Assembly (NCBI GenBank): GCA_036744635.1
Contig: DAIOHQ010000033.1
Coordinates: forward strand, 1-27,066
Reading direction: 5' to 3'
Source of the DNA: DAIOHQ01 sp036744635
GTDB taxonomy: Bacteria > Planctomycetota > Phycisphaerae > Tepidisphaerales > Tepidisphaeraceae
DNA: 27,066 bases
Below are positions 13,631-21,382 of the stretch, piece after piece; the first letter of the stretch is position 1; each line of letters opens with the position of its first letter. A program made the position numbers and the translations under genes. The notes below the pieces were generated by a model, which saw only the letters and a list, made by a program, of their open reading frames with translations, was not told the origin of the DNA and did not search any database.

Positions 13631-14787
13631 CCCGCCACCGCCATTTTTCCCCATTCCTCGAAACGCTTGAGCATTTCGGTGCTGACGCTACGGGGGGTTT
13701 CGGCCAGGACGTCGGTGAGGATTTGGTCGTCGATTTCTGCTTCGGGAGCGGAGGGACCGGTCGCTACCGCGCGGAGGAAGGGGATGGTGGCGGCGCGGTC
13801 GCAGAGGTATTTGACGTCGGCGCCGCTGTAGCCTTCGAGGCGTTCGGCGAGCTGCTCGAAATTGACGGTGTCGGCCACGGGACGGTGGCTGAGATAGATC
13901 TCCAGCATCCTGCGGCGGGCGGGGAGGTCGGGGAGGGGGATGTAGACTTTTTCGTCGAAGCGGCCGGGGCGGATGACGGCGGGATCGAGCTGCCAGGGGA
14001 CATTGGTAGCGCCCATGAAGAGGACGGATGACTTCTTGTCGAAGCCTTCCATGCCCTGCAGGATCTGCGGCACCACGCGCTGCATCACGCTGCTGCCCTC
14101 ATCGCGGCGGGCGGGGACAAGCGACTCAATCTCGTCGATGAAGATGATGCTGCGCGGCTCGGCGGCGGCGGCATCGAAGAGCTTCTTGATGTTCTGCTCG
14201 GCCTCGCCGACCCATTTGCTGAGCACATCCGCCGACGACACGCGGAAGAAGGTTGCGTCGATCTCGCCGGCGGTGGCGCGGGCGAGCATGGTCTTGCCGG
14301 TGCCGGGCGGGCCGTAGAGCAGGATGCCGCCGCCGGGGCGAATGCCGAATTTCGCGGCCAGCTCGACGTGCTCGAAGGGATAGAGCATCTTGAGGCGGAT
14401 GTCTTCTTTCACGGCGTCGAGGCCGGCGACGTCGTCAAAGCGGAGGGCGGGCTTTTCGCGGACGATCCACTGGTCAGCGCCCTTGCCGCCTTCGGCCTCG
14501 GAGGAACTGTCGGCCCGTCCGCCGGATCCCGGGCCTTTGAGACCGGCGCCCTGCTTGCGGTTTTCCTTTTTGGCGTTGTCGCAGTCTTTGGCCAGCTCCA
14601 GCAGGCGGGCGGCCATCTCGCGGCGAGCTTCGCGGAGGTCTTCGCCCTGGGCCTGCTTGCTTAGTTCCACCATCGCCCGGGCGGCTTCGAGGAGATAGAC
14701 CCGGGCGGAATCCCACTGGCCGGCGCGGCGGGCGTCGAGGCCCTTCTGGCGGTAGCGTTCGAAGGTTTCCCAGGAGATGGTGGTCAT
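13627..14787 (-). CDS. Vps4/katanin-like AAA ATPase with MIT-like N-terminal domain
   Basis: Residues 1-72 form three predicted helices with the spacing of an MIT domain (KGLDARRAGQWDSARVYLLE), followed by a Gly/Ser-rich linker (78-100). The AAA module then shows DDVAGLDAVKE, Walker A GPPGTGKT (159-166), pore loop KWVGE (191-195), Walker B IIFIDE (214-219) and the arginine region RPGRFD (273-278). The pore-loop tryptophan and overall order are those of the meiotic clade (Vps4, katanin, spastin) of eukaryotes and archaea rather than of FtsH. Length (386 aa) is close to Vps4. The start has AAAGG upstream. The protein should form a hexamer that unfolds or disassembles a protein polymer. No ESCRT-III homologue is visible nearby; the overlapping membrane protein is the closest candidate partner. 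Confidence 0.92.
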   Translation of the reverse strand: MTTISWETFERYRQKGLDARRAGQWDSARVYLLEAARAMVELSKQAQGEDLREARREMAARLLELAKDCDNAKKENRKQGAGLKGPGSGGRADSSSEAEGGKGADQWIVREKPALRFDDVAGLDAVKEDIRLKMLYPFEHVELAAKFGIRPGGGILLYGPPGTGKTMLARATAGEIDATFFRVSSADVLSKWVGEAEQNIKKLFDAAAAEPRSIIFIDEIESLVPARRDEGSSVMQRVVPQILQGMEGFDKKSSVLFMGATNVPWQLDPAVIRPGRFDEKVYIPLPDLPARRRMLEIYLSHRPVADTVNFEQLAERLEGYSGADVKYLCDRAATIPFLRAVATGPSAPEAEIDDQILTDVLAETPRSVSTEMLKRFEEWGKMAVAG

Positions 14788-14796
14788 GGACGGCCT

Positions 14797-14879
14797 TTGT
14801 CATTGGTCATTGGTCATTTGCGGCAGCACATGAATCCCCGATTGCCCGCAAAGGACAAATGACAAGGGACCAATGACAA
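14797..14879. repeat. Inverted repeat with 7-base periodic arms (TCATTGG type)
   Basis: The left arm (14797-14820) consists of TCATTGG units and the right arm (14856-14879) of AATGACA-type units. They pair at 21 of 24 positions around a 35-base loop. The repeat fills the gap between two minus-strand genes. Confidence 0.75.
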
Positions 14880-15182
14880 TCATATTTTTCTGCTCGCCAG
14901 CCAGCCGGCGAGGGTCATGTAGCCGACCATGAAGAGAACCAGGCCGATGGCGAGCTGCACGGTTGCTCCGAATTGGAGCATAAACCAGATCAGCACGAGC
15001 GAGACCAGGGCGAAGAGCAACAGATAGGCGATCCAGCGCCACCAGCGTACGCGCAGGCCGGTGTCGATCTCGAGAAATTCCGGATGGCGCCGGGCCGGCG
15101 CGCCCGGAGCAACATCGCCATCCGCGTAATGCAGACGCTCGGCAGGCGGGTCGGCGTCGTCAACATCATTCCACTGATCCAT
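14880..15182 (-). CDS. Two-span small membrane protein (100 aa)
   Basis: A charged N-terminal half of about 45 residues, rich in Asp, Pro and Arg, is followed by two membrane segments: WIAYLLLFALVSLVLIWFML (50-70) and LAIGLVLFMVGYMTLAGWLA (78-97). Nothing in it matches a family I know. The ATG at 15182 shares one base with the TAA of the upstream 78-aa gene (TAATG), so the two are translated together. It ends at the edge of the heptad inverted repeat. Confidence 0.75.
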   Translation of the reverse strand: MDQWNDVDDADPPAERLHYADGDVAPGAPARRHPEFLEIDTGLRVRWWRWIAYLLLFALVSLVLIWFMLQFGATVQLAIGLVLFMVGYMTLAGWLASRKI

Positions 15183-15418
15183 TACGATCCTTTCGCGCGC
15201 CGGGCGTCTGCGGCGTGTTGCAGTCCATGCCATGCTGAAAACGCCCCCAGGCCGAGCAGCACCCAGCGAAACCCCTCGCCTCGGAACAGGAAGAACAGCA
15301 GTACGAAGAAGATGCCGAAGCCGCAGAAGAGGGCGGCCGCGATCCAGTGCTCGCGGGGGCTGGGCTGGCGGAACCAGTCGGGGTCGGCCTGCGGGTCGGT
15401 CTGGTCGGGCTGGGGCAT
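15182..15418 (-). CDS. Two-span small membrane protein (78 aa)
   Basis: This protein has a Pro/Asp/Gln-rich N-terminus and two membrane segments at about 24-45 (WIAAALFCGFGIFFVLLFFL) and 50-65 (FRWVLLGLGAFSAWHGLQH). No Shine-Dalgarno sequence precedes the ATG at 15418. Instead TATAAT lies 7 bases upstream, a spacing that would place the transcript start at or next to the ATG, so the mRNA may be leaderless. No good -35 element is seen. Its stop overlaps the start of the 100-aa membrane protein. Function is unknown. Confidence 0.7.
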   Translation of the reverse strand: MPQPDQTDPQADPDWFRQPSPREHWIAAALFCGFGIFFVLLFFLFRGEGFRWVLLGLGAFSAWHGLQHAADARRAKGS

Positions 15419-15490
15419 TCAGATGATTATATCGAAAGAAGGGGCTGGGGGCGCGGGATGGCCGCGGTACGGGAGCGCTGCGCTTGTGGC

Positions 15491-15541
15491 GCATGGGCTG
15501 GGTAGCCCATGCCACTGTTCTTGGCAGACTGTTCTTGGCAG
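15491..15541. repeat. Hairpin plus 14-bp tandem duplication
   Basis: GCATGGGCT (15491-15499) and AGCCCATGC (15504-15512) form a 9-bp stem with a 4-base loop. Directly after it, ACTGTTCTTGGCAG occurs twice in tandem (15514-15527 and 15528-15541). The ROK-gene promoter begins 2 bases later. Confidence 0.7.
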
Positions 15542-15542
15542 A

Positions 15543-15571
15543 TTGAAAGATGCGGCTTTCGCGGCTACAAA
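15543..15571 (+). promoter_or_regulatory. Sigma-70-like promoter of the ROK kinase gene
   Basis: TTGAAA (15543-15548) is followed after exactly 17 bases by TACAAA (15566-15571). It lies about 55 bases before the ATG of the ROK gene and immediately after the 14-bp tandem repeat. Confidence 0.55.
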
Positions 15572-15626
15572 CGGCACCGCGCGGGCGAGAATTTTCGCGC
15601 TGCGCATTTACCGAAAGGCACGATAC

Positions 15627-16664
15627 ATGGCCACGCAAAATATATATGTTGGGGCGGATGTCGGGGGGACCAAGATTGGCGTCAATGCGATTGATTCGGG
15701 CGGGCGGCCGATCTCGGCGGAGTGGATCGAAGTGGAGTCGCGCTCGCACATCGGGCCGCAGGCCACCGTCGAGCAGATCGTGGTGGGGGTGCGGAAGTTT
15801 CTGGACAGGATGGGGCTTGGACTGGACGCGGTGGCGGGCGTGGGGGTGGACAGCCCAGGGCCGGCGGACATCAACGGGCGAATCGAGAAGACTTCCAACA
15901 TGCACCCGGCGTGGGAAGGATTTCAACTGCGCGAGAACGTGCAGAAGGCATTCGTCCCGGTCATCGGCCGGCCGATTCCGGTCGCGTATGAAAATGACTG
16001 CAACGCGGCGGCCTTGTGGGAAAGCCATGTCGGCAACCCGCAGGGGACGGAAGTGATGGCGCTGCTGGCGCCGGGCACGGGGCTGGGCGGGGGGATCGTC
16101 GTCAACGGCAATCTGCTGCGCGGCGGGCGGGGCATGGGGGGTGAGCTTGGGCATGTTGAGATCGTCCATCCCCCCTTCGTCGCGGGGACACAGACGCCTC
16201 CGTGCGGCTGCGGCCAGCAGTATTGTGCCGAGGCGTATACTTCGATGGCGGCGCTGGGGCGGCTGCTGCCGATCGTCCTCGAACAGCCCAAATGGCGGAA
16301 CCATGCGCTGGCGCAGATCCAGGGGGAGGAGATGTGGCGCAAGCGGGCATTCCAGGTGCGGTCGCTGGCGGCCAAAGGCGATGAGCTGTGCCTGGCGATC
16401 TTTGACTGGCAATCGCAGGCGCTGGGGAGGCTGTGCCGGCAGGTGGCCTGCACGATCGACCCGCATCGCATCGTGATTGGCGGCGGGTTTATTGAAGGGG
16501 GCGCGCAGCTTACCGATCGCATCCTCGGCATCGTGCGGCAGACGTTCAAACAGCTCGCGTTCAAGCGCCACGCCGATGAGGTGAAGATCGAGGCGGCATC
16601 CTCCGCCGACCAGGCGGGGTGCCTGGGGGCAGCGCTGTCGGCGAAAAATGAGGGACATGTGTGA
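15627..16664 (+). CDS. ROK-family sugar kinase (glucokinase-like)
   Basis: This 345-aa protein has the ROK/glucokinase signatures in order: phosphate-binding DVGGTK (11-16), NDCNAAALWE, the GTGLGGGI loop, GELGH, and the zinc-binding segment CGCGQQYCAE. In that last segment the usual glycine before the last cysteine is Tyr. These kinases phosphorylate glucose or related hexoses or N-acetyl sugars at the 6-position with ATP. The ATG at 15627 follows AAAGG by about 9 bases. Most members lack a DNA-binding domain, as here, so it is an enzyme rather than a NagC-type repressor. About 20-30 extra residues before the C-terminal zinc-free lobe (EQPKWRNHALAQIQGEEMW) are a lineage feature. The sugar cannot be told from sequence. 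Confidence 0.92.
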   Translation: MATQNIYVGADVGGTKIGVNAIDSGGRPISAEWIEVESRSHIGPQATVEQIVVGVRKFLDRMGLGLDAVAGVGVDSPGPADINGRIEKTSNMHPAWEGFQLRENVQKAFVPVIGRPIPVAYENDCNAAALWESHVGNPQGTEVMALLAPGTGLGGGIVVNGNLLRGGRGMGGELGHVEIVHPPFVAGTQTPPCGCGQQYCAEAYTSMAALGRLLPIVLEQPKWRNHALAQIQGEEMWRKRAFQVRSLAAKGDELCLAIFDWQSQALGRLCRQVACTIDPHRIVIGGGFIEGGAQLTDRILGIVRQTFKQLAFKRHADEVKIEAASSADQAGCLGAALSAKNEGHV

Positions 16665-16707
16665 GGATTTGCGGTAGCATCGCCATAGCTCACGAAAGGG
16701 GCATTGG

Positions 16708-17490
16708 ATGAAAATCGGGCTGGCGCTGTTGGCGGCACTTTTTCTGGTCGGATGTTCCAACGCCGGGCAGGGGCGAACCGAGCGGTTGATCGCGCTGGCC
16801 TCGGCGGAGGCGGCGGGGATTCCCAACGTGAAGGACCGATTCACGCGGCAGCTCAATATCGCGGAGCTGCAGTTGCGGAACGGCGACAAACGCGGGGCGC
16901 GCGGCACGCTGGGGCAGGCGGCGGGCACGATTAAAACGCAGGATGACAAGCAGTTGGATGCGTTTACCCAGCTCGCCGGGTGGGTGAGCATCTCGCAGCT
17001 TTCCCGCGGCGCGGATGACAAGACAGCGGCGAGCGCCGCAATCGAACAGGCGCTGGCGGTGCTGCACGGGATCGAGCCGGCCAGCGAGCGCTGTCAGTAC
17101 GTGGTGAGTCTGGCGCGGGAGGTGCGGGTGATTCGCGGGGATGTGGCCTCGGTGAAGCTGATCAACGAAGCCGGGCCGTGGGTGGCTTCGATCAAGGAGC
17201 AGGCCGAGCGGCGGCGGGCGCTGATGGCGTTCGCCGATGAGCTGTTCACCGCCGAGGATTATTCCGCCGGGCAGGCGATGCTACACAATGATTCGGATGC
17301 GGCGTGGCGCTCGGATACATTGATCGCGATGGCGTATAACCCGGCAAAGTATTACCAAGCCCACGGCGGCATCTTTGCCGCGGGGGCGAACAGATCGCCG
17401 ATGGCAACCGAACCGGCCGGGGGCAGTTATTCCGGAACATCATCCTTCGGAAAATCGCTGGATTACGAGTCGAATTTCAAGCAGAAGTAG
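16708..17490 (+). CDS. Helical-repeat lipoprotein
   Basis: The signal peptide MKIGLALLAALFLVGCSN has a clear lipobox (LVGC, C16). The mature protein of about 245 residues is helical, with TPR-like paired helices (FTRQLNIAELQLRNGDKRGA; AAIEQALAVLHGIEPASERC; RRRALMAFADELFTAEDYSA). The C-terminus is Gly/Ser-rich and probably disordered. AAAGGGG lies 7 bases before the ATG. It follows the ROK kinase by 43 bases on the same strand and may be cotranscribed, with no functional link visible. It ends 6 bases from the converging hydrolase gene. Confidence 0.85.
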   Translation: MKIGLALLAALFLVGCSNAGQGRTERLIALASAEAAGIPNVKDRFTRQLNIAELQLRNGDKRGARGTLGQAAGTIKTQDDKQLDAFTQLAGWVSISQLSRGADDKTAASAAIEQALAVLHGIEPASERCQYVVSLAREVRVIRGDVASVKLINEAGPWVASIKEQAERRRALMAFADELFTAEDYSAGQAMLHNDSDAAWRSDTLIAMAYNPAKYYQAHGGIFAAGANRSPMATEPAGGSYSGTSSFGKSLDYESNFKQK

Positions 17491-17496
17491 CGCGCG

Positions 17497-18633
17497 TCAG
17501 CTCCACGCCAGGTGCTCGGCGCTGACGGTGCATTGGCGGGTGTCGATACTGTTGATGCAGGCGGCGGTGGCGCCGTTGGGGAGGGTTCCGTTGATCGTGA
17601 CCGTCTTTCCAGTCCGGCTCACTGTGGCCCCACTGCGCTGCCATTTGCGTTGACGCCAGCCGGCGGTGTCGCGGGTGGAAAGGATTTCGCCGCGGATGAT
17701 GGGGGCACCTTCGTGAAATTCGGCCAGCAGATGAGCGCGGTCGCGATGTATGCTGATTGCTCGCGCCAGCGGATGGCCTGCCTTGAGATGCTGATCGGCG
17801 AAGGCGTGAATTCCCGGCGGATTTTCGCCGGGGCCGTAGTGGGAGTGGACCATCTCGTGAATCAGGCAGACGGTGCGCGGGCCCCAGCCAGCGCGATAGG
17901 ATTTTTGCCAGGAGGTGATCGGATAGGCCGAATCGTTGGTGCCGTTGATCCAGAGCAGCGGCATCGTGCCGCGCGGCAGGTAGTGGGCGGGGTCCCAGAG
18001 GCGCAGCCATTTGGCCGCCCGCACACTTCCCATGCGCTCAAACTCGCCCAGGTCCTTCCAACTCGAATCTTCGCCGATGAAGCCGCAGCCGTAGACCGGG
18101 GCGCCGAATCGGAAACGCGCATCGACGCCGCTTACCAGCGCGGTGAGAAATCCGCCCCAGGAGATGCCGGTCATGCCGATGCGATGGGGATCGACACCCG
18201 GCCAGCTTCGCAGCAGGGAATGGCCGAGGATCACGTCGGCGACAGCGTGATAGAGCCACTGGTCGGTCACCGGCCAGTCAACCTGCTCGAATCCGCCCCA
18301 TCCGGGCGGGCCGGCGGAACCATGGCGCACCCAATCGGGCTGATTGCCTTGCGGAATTTTGCCGCACAGGTCCATGGCGATGGCGGCGTAGCCGCGCGCG
18401 GTCCACAGTTTCACCCAGTCGGCGAAGGCGGTGCCCCAGCCGCCGTGGATCAGCACCATGGCCGGAACGGTTTCATCCTGCACATCCGGCATACCGATCC
18501 AGGCGAATACCTTGGTTGGTTGCCCGCGGAAATTGAGGCCCTCGTAGAAGACCCCCTGCAGGCCGGCGGCATGGCAGACAGAAGTCTTCTCCCACCTCGG
18601 CGCTGCCGCAAGCTGTTGCATGTCCCAGAGCAT
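17497..18633 (-). CDS. Acetyl-xylan-esterase-like alpha/beta hydrolase
   Basis: This 378-aa protein has a full alpha/beta-hydrolase core: HGGWGTAFADW near the oxyanion hole, nucleophile elbow GISWGG, acid in INGTNDSAYP, and histidine in VHSHYGPG. The DLH/acetyl-xylan-esterase-like order and large size suggest a carbohydrate esterase or peptidase-like hydrolase. About 70 C-terminal residues (IIRGEILSTRDTAGWRQRKW onward) look like a small beta domain. No signal peptide is seen. The ATG at 18633 is preceded in frame by GTG at 18636; neither has a clear Shine-Dalgarno sequence, so the start is uncertain. It is divergent from the double MBL-fold gene across a 230-base gap that contains a dispersed hairpin repeat. 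Confidence 0.85.
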   Translation of the reverse strand: MLWDMQQLAAAPRWEKTSVCHAAGLQGVFYEGLNFRGQPTKVFAWIGMPDVQDETVPAMVLIHGGWGTAFADWVKLWTARGYAAIAMDLCGKIPQGNQPDWVRHGSAGPPGWGGFEQVDWPVTDQWLYHAVADVILGHSLLRSWPGVDPHRIGMTGISWGGFLTALVSGVDARFRFGAPVYGCGFIGEDSSWKDLGEFERMGSVRAAKWLRLWDPAHYLPRGTMPLLWINGTNDSAYPITSWQKSYRAGWGPRTVCLIHEMVHSHYGPGENPPGIHAFADQHLKAGHPLARAISIHRDRAHLLAEFHEGAPIIRGEILSTRDTAGWRQRKWQRSGATVSRTGKTVTINGTLPNGATAACINSIDTRQCTVSAEHLAWS

Positions 18634-18726
18634 CACAGCAGGATAGCAAATGTTTTGTCATCCTGTGTTGGCGCGCACAGTGGCGATGCGGTCGAGCGCG
18701 CGACGCTTTCGGCGGCGTGGGAGAAT

Positions 18727-18800
18727 ATGGCTGGATTCGGATGGATGCGTACATCCACCACTTTTCCAGCCATGACAGACAGGAATGTCTGCCCCACCAA
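18727..18800. repeat. Dispersed composite hairpin repeat, copy A
   Basis: Outer arms ATGGCTGGA (18727-18735) and TCCAGCCAT (18765-18773) enclose an inner stem TGGATG-CGTA-CATCCA (18742-18757). A second hairpin follows, CAGACA-GGAA-TGTCTG (18776-18791), then CCCCACCAA. The same frame occurs near 21383 with a different inner stem. Confidence 0.85.
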
Positions 18801-18865
18801 ATCAAGGCAAAGCCGCCTAAAGTCTCACGCACCCCTGCGGTCTTGCTGTCCTTCATGGAGTGTTT

Positions 18866-20716
18866 ATGCACTGGCAGAGCGTGCTTCCGAATGTGTATCT
18901 CTTCGGCGACAGTTGCAATATATACGCGGTGGCCGGGCCGGAGGGGATGCTGATCATCGATGCCGGAACCGGCAAGTGGTTGGAACATCTCGATGAGTTG
19001 CCGAAGAAACCCGTGGCGCTGGCCTGCACGCATTATTTCCGCGATCACGCCGCCGGGGCGGTGATGGCGCAGCGGGCGGGGATTCCCGTGTTCGTTCCCG
19101 AGGGGGAGGCGGGGATCTTCGCCGACCCGGCCGAGCATTTCCGCCGCCGGGAAACGTACATCATCTATGACTGCCTGTGGGACCTTTTCGCGCCGATCGA
19201 ACCGGTGAAAGTGGCGGGCGTGCTGCGCGACTATGAAAAGCTGACGCTCGCCGGCCTCGAAGTGGAAGTGATCCCGCAGCCGGGTGTCACGATCACGCAA
19301 GTTGGATTGGCGGTGAAGATTCCCGGCGGCCGGCGGGTGATTTTCTCGGCCGAGACCATTCATTCGCCGGGGAAGGTCGCCCGTGTCGCCCCGCTGCAAT
19401 ACAACTACAACGATCTGGGCGGGGCGCTGAATGTTTACTTCTCGGCGCACGTGCTGCGCGAGCATGCCGCCGATGCCCTGCTCCCCAGTCTGGGCATTCC
19501 CATGCTGGAAGGCACCGATGATGCCCTGGCCAAAGTCCAGCAGACCATGAAGGATCTATGCAGGAATCGGCCGGGCATGAGCGAGCAGTTTGAGAAGGTC
19601 GGCCTCGAGCCGATGCACAAGATCACCGAGCACGTCTACCAGAGCGGCGCGGGTCTGGCCAACACGTGGTTCATTCTCTCCGACTCCGGCAAAGTGCTGG
19701 CGATCGACTACGGCTACAACTTTTTTCTGGGCACCTACTGCTGGCCGGCGCAGTCGAAGCCCACCACGCGCCGGGCGCTGCTGCACAGCCTCAAGGGATT
19801 GAAGCAGCAGCTTGGCCGCGACCGCATCGACACCGTGCTGCTGAGCCATTTCCATGAGGACCACACCTGCGGCGTGCCGCTGCTGCAGCGCCTCTTCGGC
19901 ACGCAGGTTTGGGCGGCGGACAACTTCGCGGACCTGGTGGAATTTCCCGAGAGGCACTGCTTCCCGTGCAACTGGCACATTCCGATGAAGGTGGATCGGC
20001 GGCTGCCGGTGGACATGTCGCCGGTGCGCTGGGAGGAGTACACGTTCCGACTGGCGCCGATGGATGGCCACACCCGCTTCGCGGCGTTGATCGCCTTCGA
20101 GGCGGATCGGAAACGCTTCGCTCACACCGGCGATCAGTATTTCTTTCAGAACCGCACGGCCGACGCGGGATACGAAAACAACCTGGTCATGCGCAACTAT
20201 GTCTTTCGCAATGGAGCGCTGATCGACGGCTACGAGCGCAGCGGGAGGTGGATGCTGGAGTATCGGCCGGACATCGTCATTCAGGGACATCAGCCGGCGA
20301 TGATTACCGATGGGCATTTCTTCGCGCGTATCGAGGATTTCAGCAAGGAGTATCGGGAGATGCACGAGGCGGCGATGCCGCTCGGCGCCGATGAAACCCA
20401 TTTCAATCTCGATGGCTGGGGCGGGTGGATCTGGCCGTATCACACGCGGCAGAAGTCGTCGGGGCCGGCGACGGTGCGCGTCACCGTGCGGAATCCGCTA
20501 CCCCGCGCGGCAACGCTCCAGGTGCGGCTGGTCGGGCCGAAGGGATGGAAGGGAACATCAACGTTGCTTGACGCCGAGGCGCGTCAGGACGTCTCCTGCG
20601 AGCTTTCCATCACCCCCAACGGCGGCTGCCGCAAGCAACCCTTTGCCGCAGAGTTGACCGTGGATGGCCAGCCATTTGGGCAGGTTGCCGAGGCGCTGAT
20701 GACGGTGGAGGAATGA
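18866..20716 (+). CDS. Tandem metallo-beta-lactamase-fold protein with C-terminal beta-sandwich domain
   Basis: This 616-aa protein contains two MBL-fold domains. The first (about 1-235) has THYFRDHAAG where HxHxDH should be, so His-x-His is reduced and the site may be inactive or altered. The second (about 255-520) has the full LLSHFHEDHTCG (H328, H330, D332, H333), then HTGDQYFF and a GHQPAM histidine. The last 80 residues (VRVTVRNPLPRAATLQVRLV) resemble a NEW3-type beta-sandwich found on secreted carbohydrate-active enzymes. The ATG at 18866 has GGAG 5 bases upstream; GTG at 18860 is an alternative. No signal peptide is evident. MBL enzymes cover many hydrolase and oxidoreductase activities, so the substrate is open. 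Confidence 0.88.
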   Translation: MHWQSVLPNVYLFGDSCNIYAVAGPEGMLIIDAGTGKWLEHLDELPKKPVALACTHYFRDHAAGAVMAQRAGIPVFVPEGEAGIFADPAEHFRRRETYIIYDCLWDLFAPIEPVKVAGVLRDYEKLTLAGLEVEVIPQPGVTITQVGLAVKIPGGRRVIFSAETIHSPGKVARVAPLQYNYNDLGGALNVYFSAHVLREHAADALLPSLGIPMLEGTDDALAKVQQTMKDLCRNRPGMSEQFEKVGLEPMHKITEHVYQSGAGLANTWFILSDSGKVLAIDYGYNFFLGTYCWPAQSKPTTRRALLHSLKGLKQQLGRDRIDTVLLSHFHEDHTCGVPLLQRLFGTQVWAADNFADLVEFPERHCFPCNWHIPMKVDRRLPVDMSPVRWEEYTFRLAPMDGHTRFAALIAFEADRKRFAHTGDQYFFQNRTADAGYENNLVMRNYVFRNGALIDGYERSGRWMLEYRPDIVIQGHQPAMITDGHFFARIEDFSKEYREMHEAAMPLGADETHFNLDGWGGWIWPYHTRQKSSGPATVRVTVRNPLPRAATLQVRLVGPKGWKGTSTLLDAEARQDVSCELSITPNGGCRKQPFAAELTVDGQPFGQVAEALMTVEE

Positions 20717-20728
20717 TAAGTACAGGTT

Positions 20729-20873
20729 CGTGATTCTCGAACACCTTCCAAAACCGAAGGGCTGTCATGCTGAGCGTACTCGCGAAGCATCTGGACGCGA
20801 ACTTCGGGGCCAGATCCTTCGCCGAGTACGGCTCAGGATGACAGACTGCTCGCCAGGATGTTCGCGAATTACG
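20729..20873. repeat. Large nested palindromic element
   Basis: Inner arms at 20762-20794 and 20810-20844 (CTGTCATGCTGAGC... and ...GGCTCAGGATGACAG) pair almost completely over about 33 bases. Outer arms at 20729-20745 and 20856-20873 (CGTGATTCTCGAACACC against GGATGTTCGCGAATTACG) pair with one indel. The element lies between the convergent MBL and methyltransferase genes. Confidence 0.8.
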
Positions 20874-20902
20874 GTCGCTCATCTACTAGCCCGGAACTTG
20901 TA

Positions 20903-20923
20903 GTGCAGGCTGAAAGCCTGCAC
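20903..20923. repeat. Perfect 9-bp hairpin before the methyltransferase stop
   Basis: GTGCAGGCT and AGCCTGCAC flank a 3-base GAA loop. It is separate from the larger palindrome just upstream and has no T-run. With that element it forms the whole 215-base convergent intergenic region, which is otherwise empty. Confidence 0.65.
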
Positions 20924-20931
20924 CACAATCG

Positions 20932-21270
20932 CTAGCGGCCGAAGCCGAACGCGTTAGCCACGTCGACGCGGTCCTTGACGAAACGCACGCCTTCCTTTTG
21001 GAGCATCTGCCGCTTGCTGTCGATGCCGCCGGCGAAGCCGGTGAGCGATCCGTTGCTGCCCACTACCCTGTGGCACGGCACGGCCGGGGCGTAGGGGTTC
21101 TTGTTGAGCGCGTTGCCGACGGCGCGATAGGCTTTGGTGCCGAGCTTGCGGGCGATCTCGGCGTAGGTGGTGACCCGTCCGGCCGGCACCCGCGCGGTCA
21201 GGGCCCACACCTTCTGGTTAAAGGACATTCCGCCCAGCACTTTTCCACACTTGATTTGCTTCTCGTACAT
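20932..21270 (-). CDS. Alkylguanine-DNA alkyltransferase-like protein (MGMT/Ogt C-terminal domain)
   Basis: This 112-aa protein corresponds to the DNA-binding/active-site domain of O6-alkylguanine-DNA alkyltransferase: VWALTARVPAGRVTTYAEIA, YRAVGNAL, then PCHRVVGSNG with the acceptor Cys66, and GFAGGIDSKRQML. The cysteine is present, so it is not an alkyltransferase-like (ATL) protein with Trp at that place. The N-terminal ribonuclease-like domain of full Ogt/Ada is missing, as in many short family members. It should remove alkyl groups from guanine in DNA by suicidal transfer. The ATG at 21270 has AGGAG 8 bases upstream; a shorter start at 21228 is possible. Confidence 0.9.
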   Translation of the reverse strand: MYEKQIKCGKVLGGMSFNQKVWALTARVPAGRVTTYAEIARKLGTKAYRAVGNALNKNPYAPAVPCHRVVGSNGSLTGFAGGIDSKRQMLQKEGVRFVKDRVDVANAFGFGR

Positions 21271-21382
21271 GATCTCGCTCCTGACGCCCCTGAATTGAGA
21301 AGAGAGAGATGGTAGCAACCGATTCGGCCGCGCCAACTTGCCATGCCGCTTTCGACAGCTTATCTACAGCGGCCGGGGAAAC

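Noticed and set aside
14973..15626. Upstream extension of the ROK kinase frame
   Set aside because: It runs antisense through two small membrane-protein genes and the promoter and hairpins; the domain starts at the ATG at 15627.
14880..17021. 713-aa minus-strand frame
   Set aside because: Only its last 100 codons, starting at 15182, form a plausible protein. The rest is antisense to the ROK kinase and the lipoprotein.
18473..19465. 330-aa minus-strand frame
   Set aside because: It is antisense to the MBL-fold gene and passes through the dispersed hairpin repeat.
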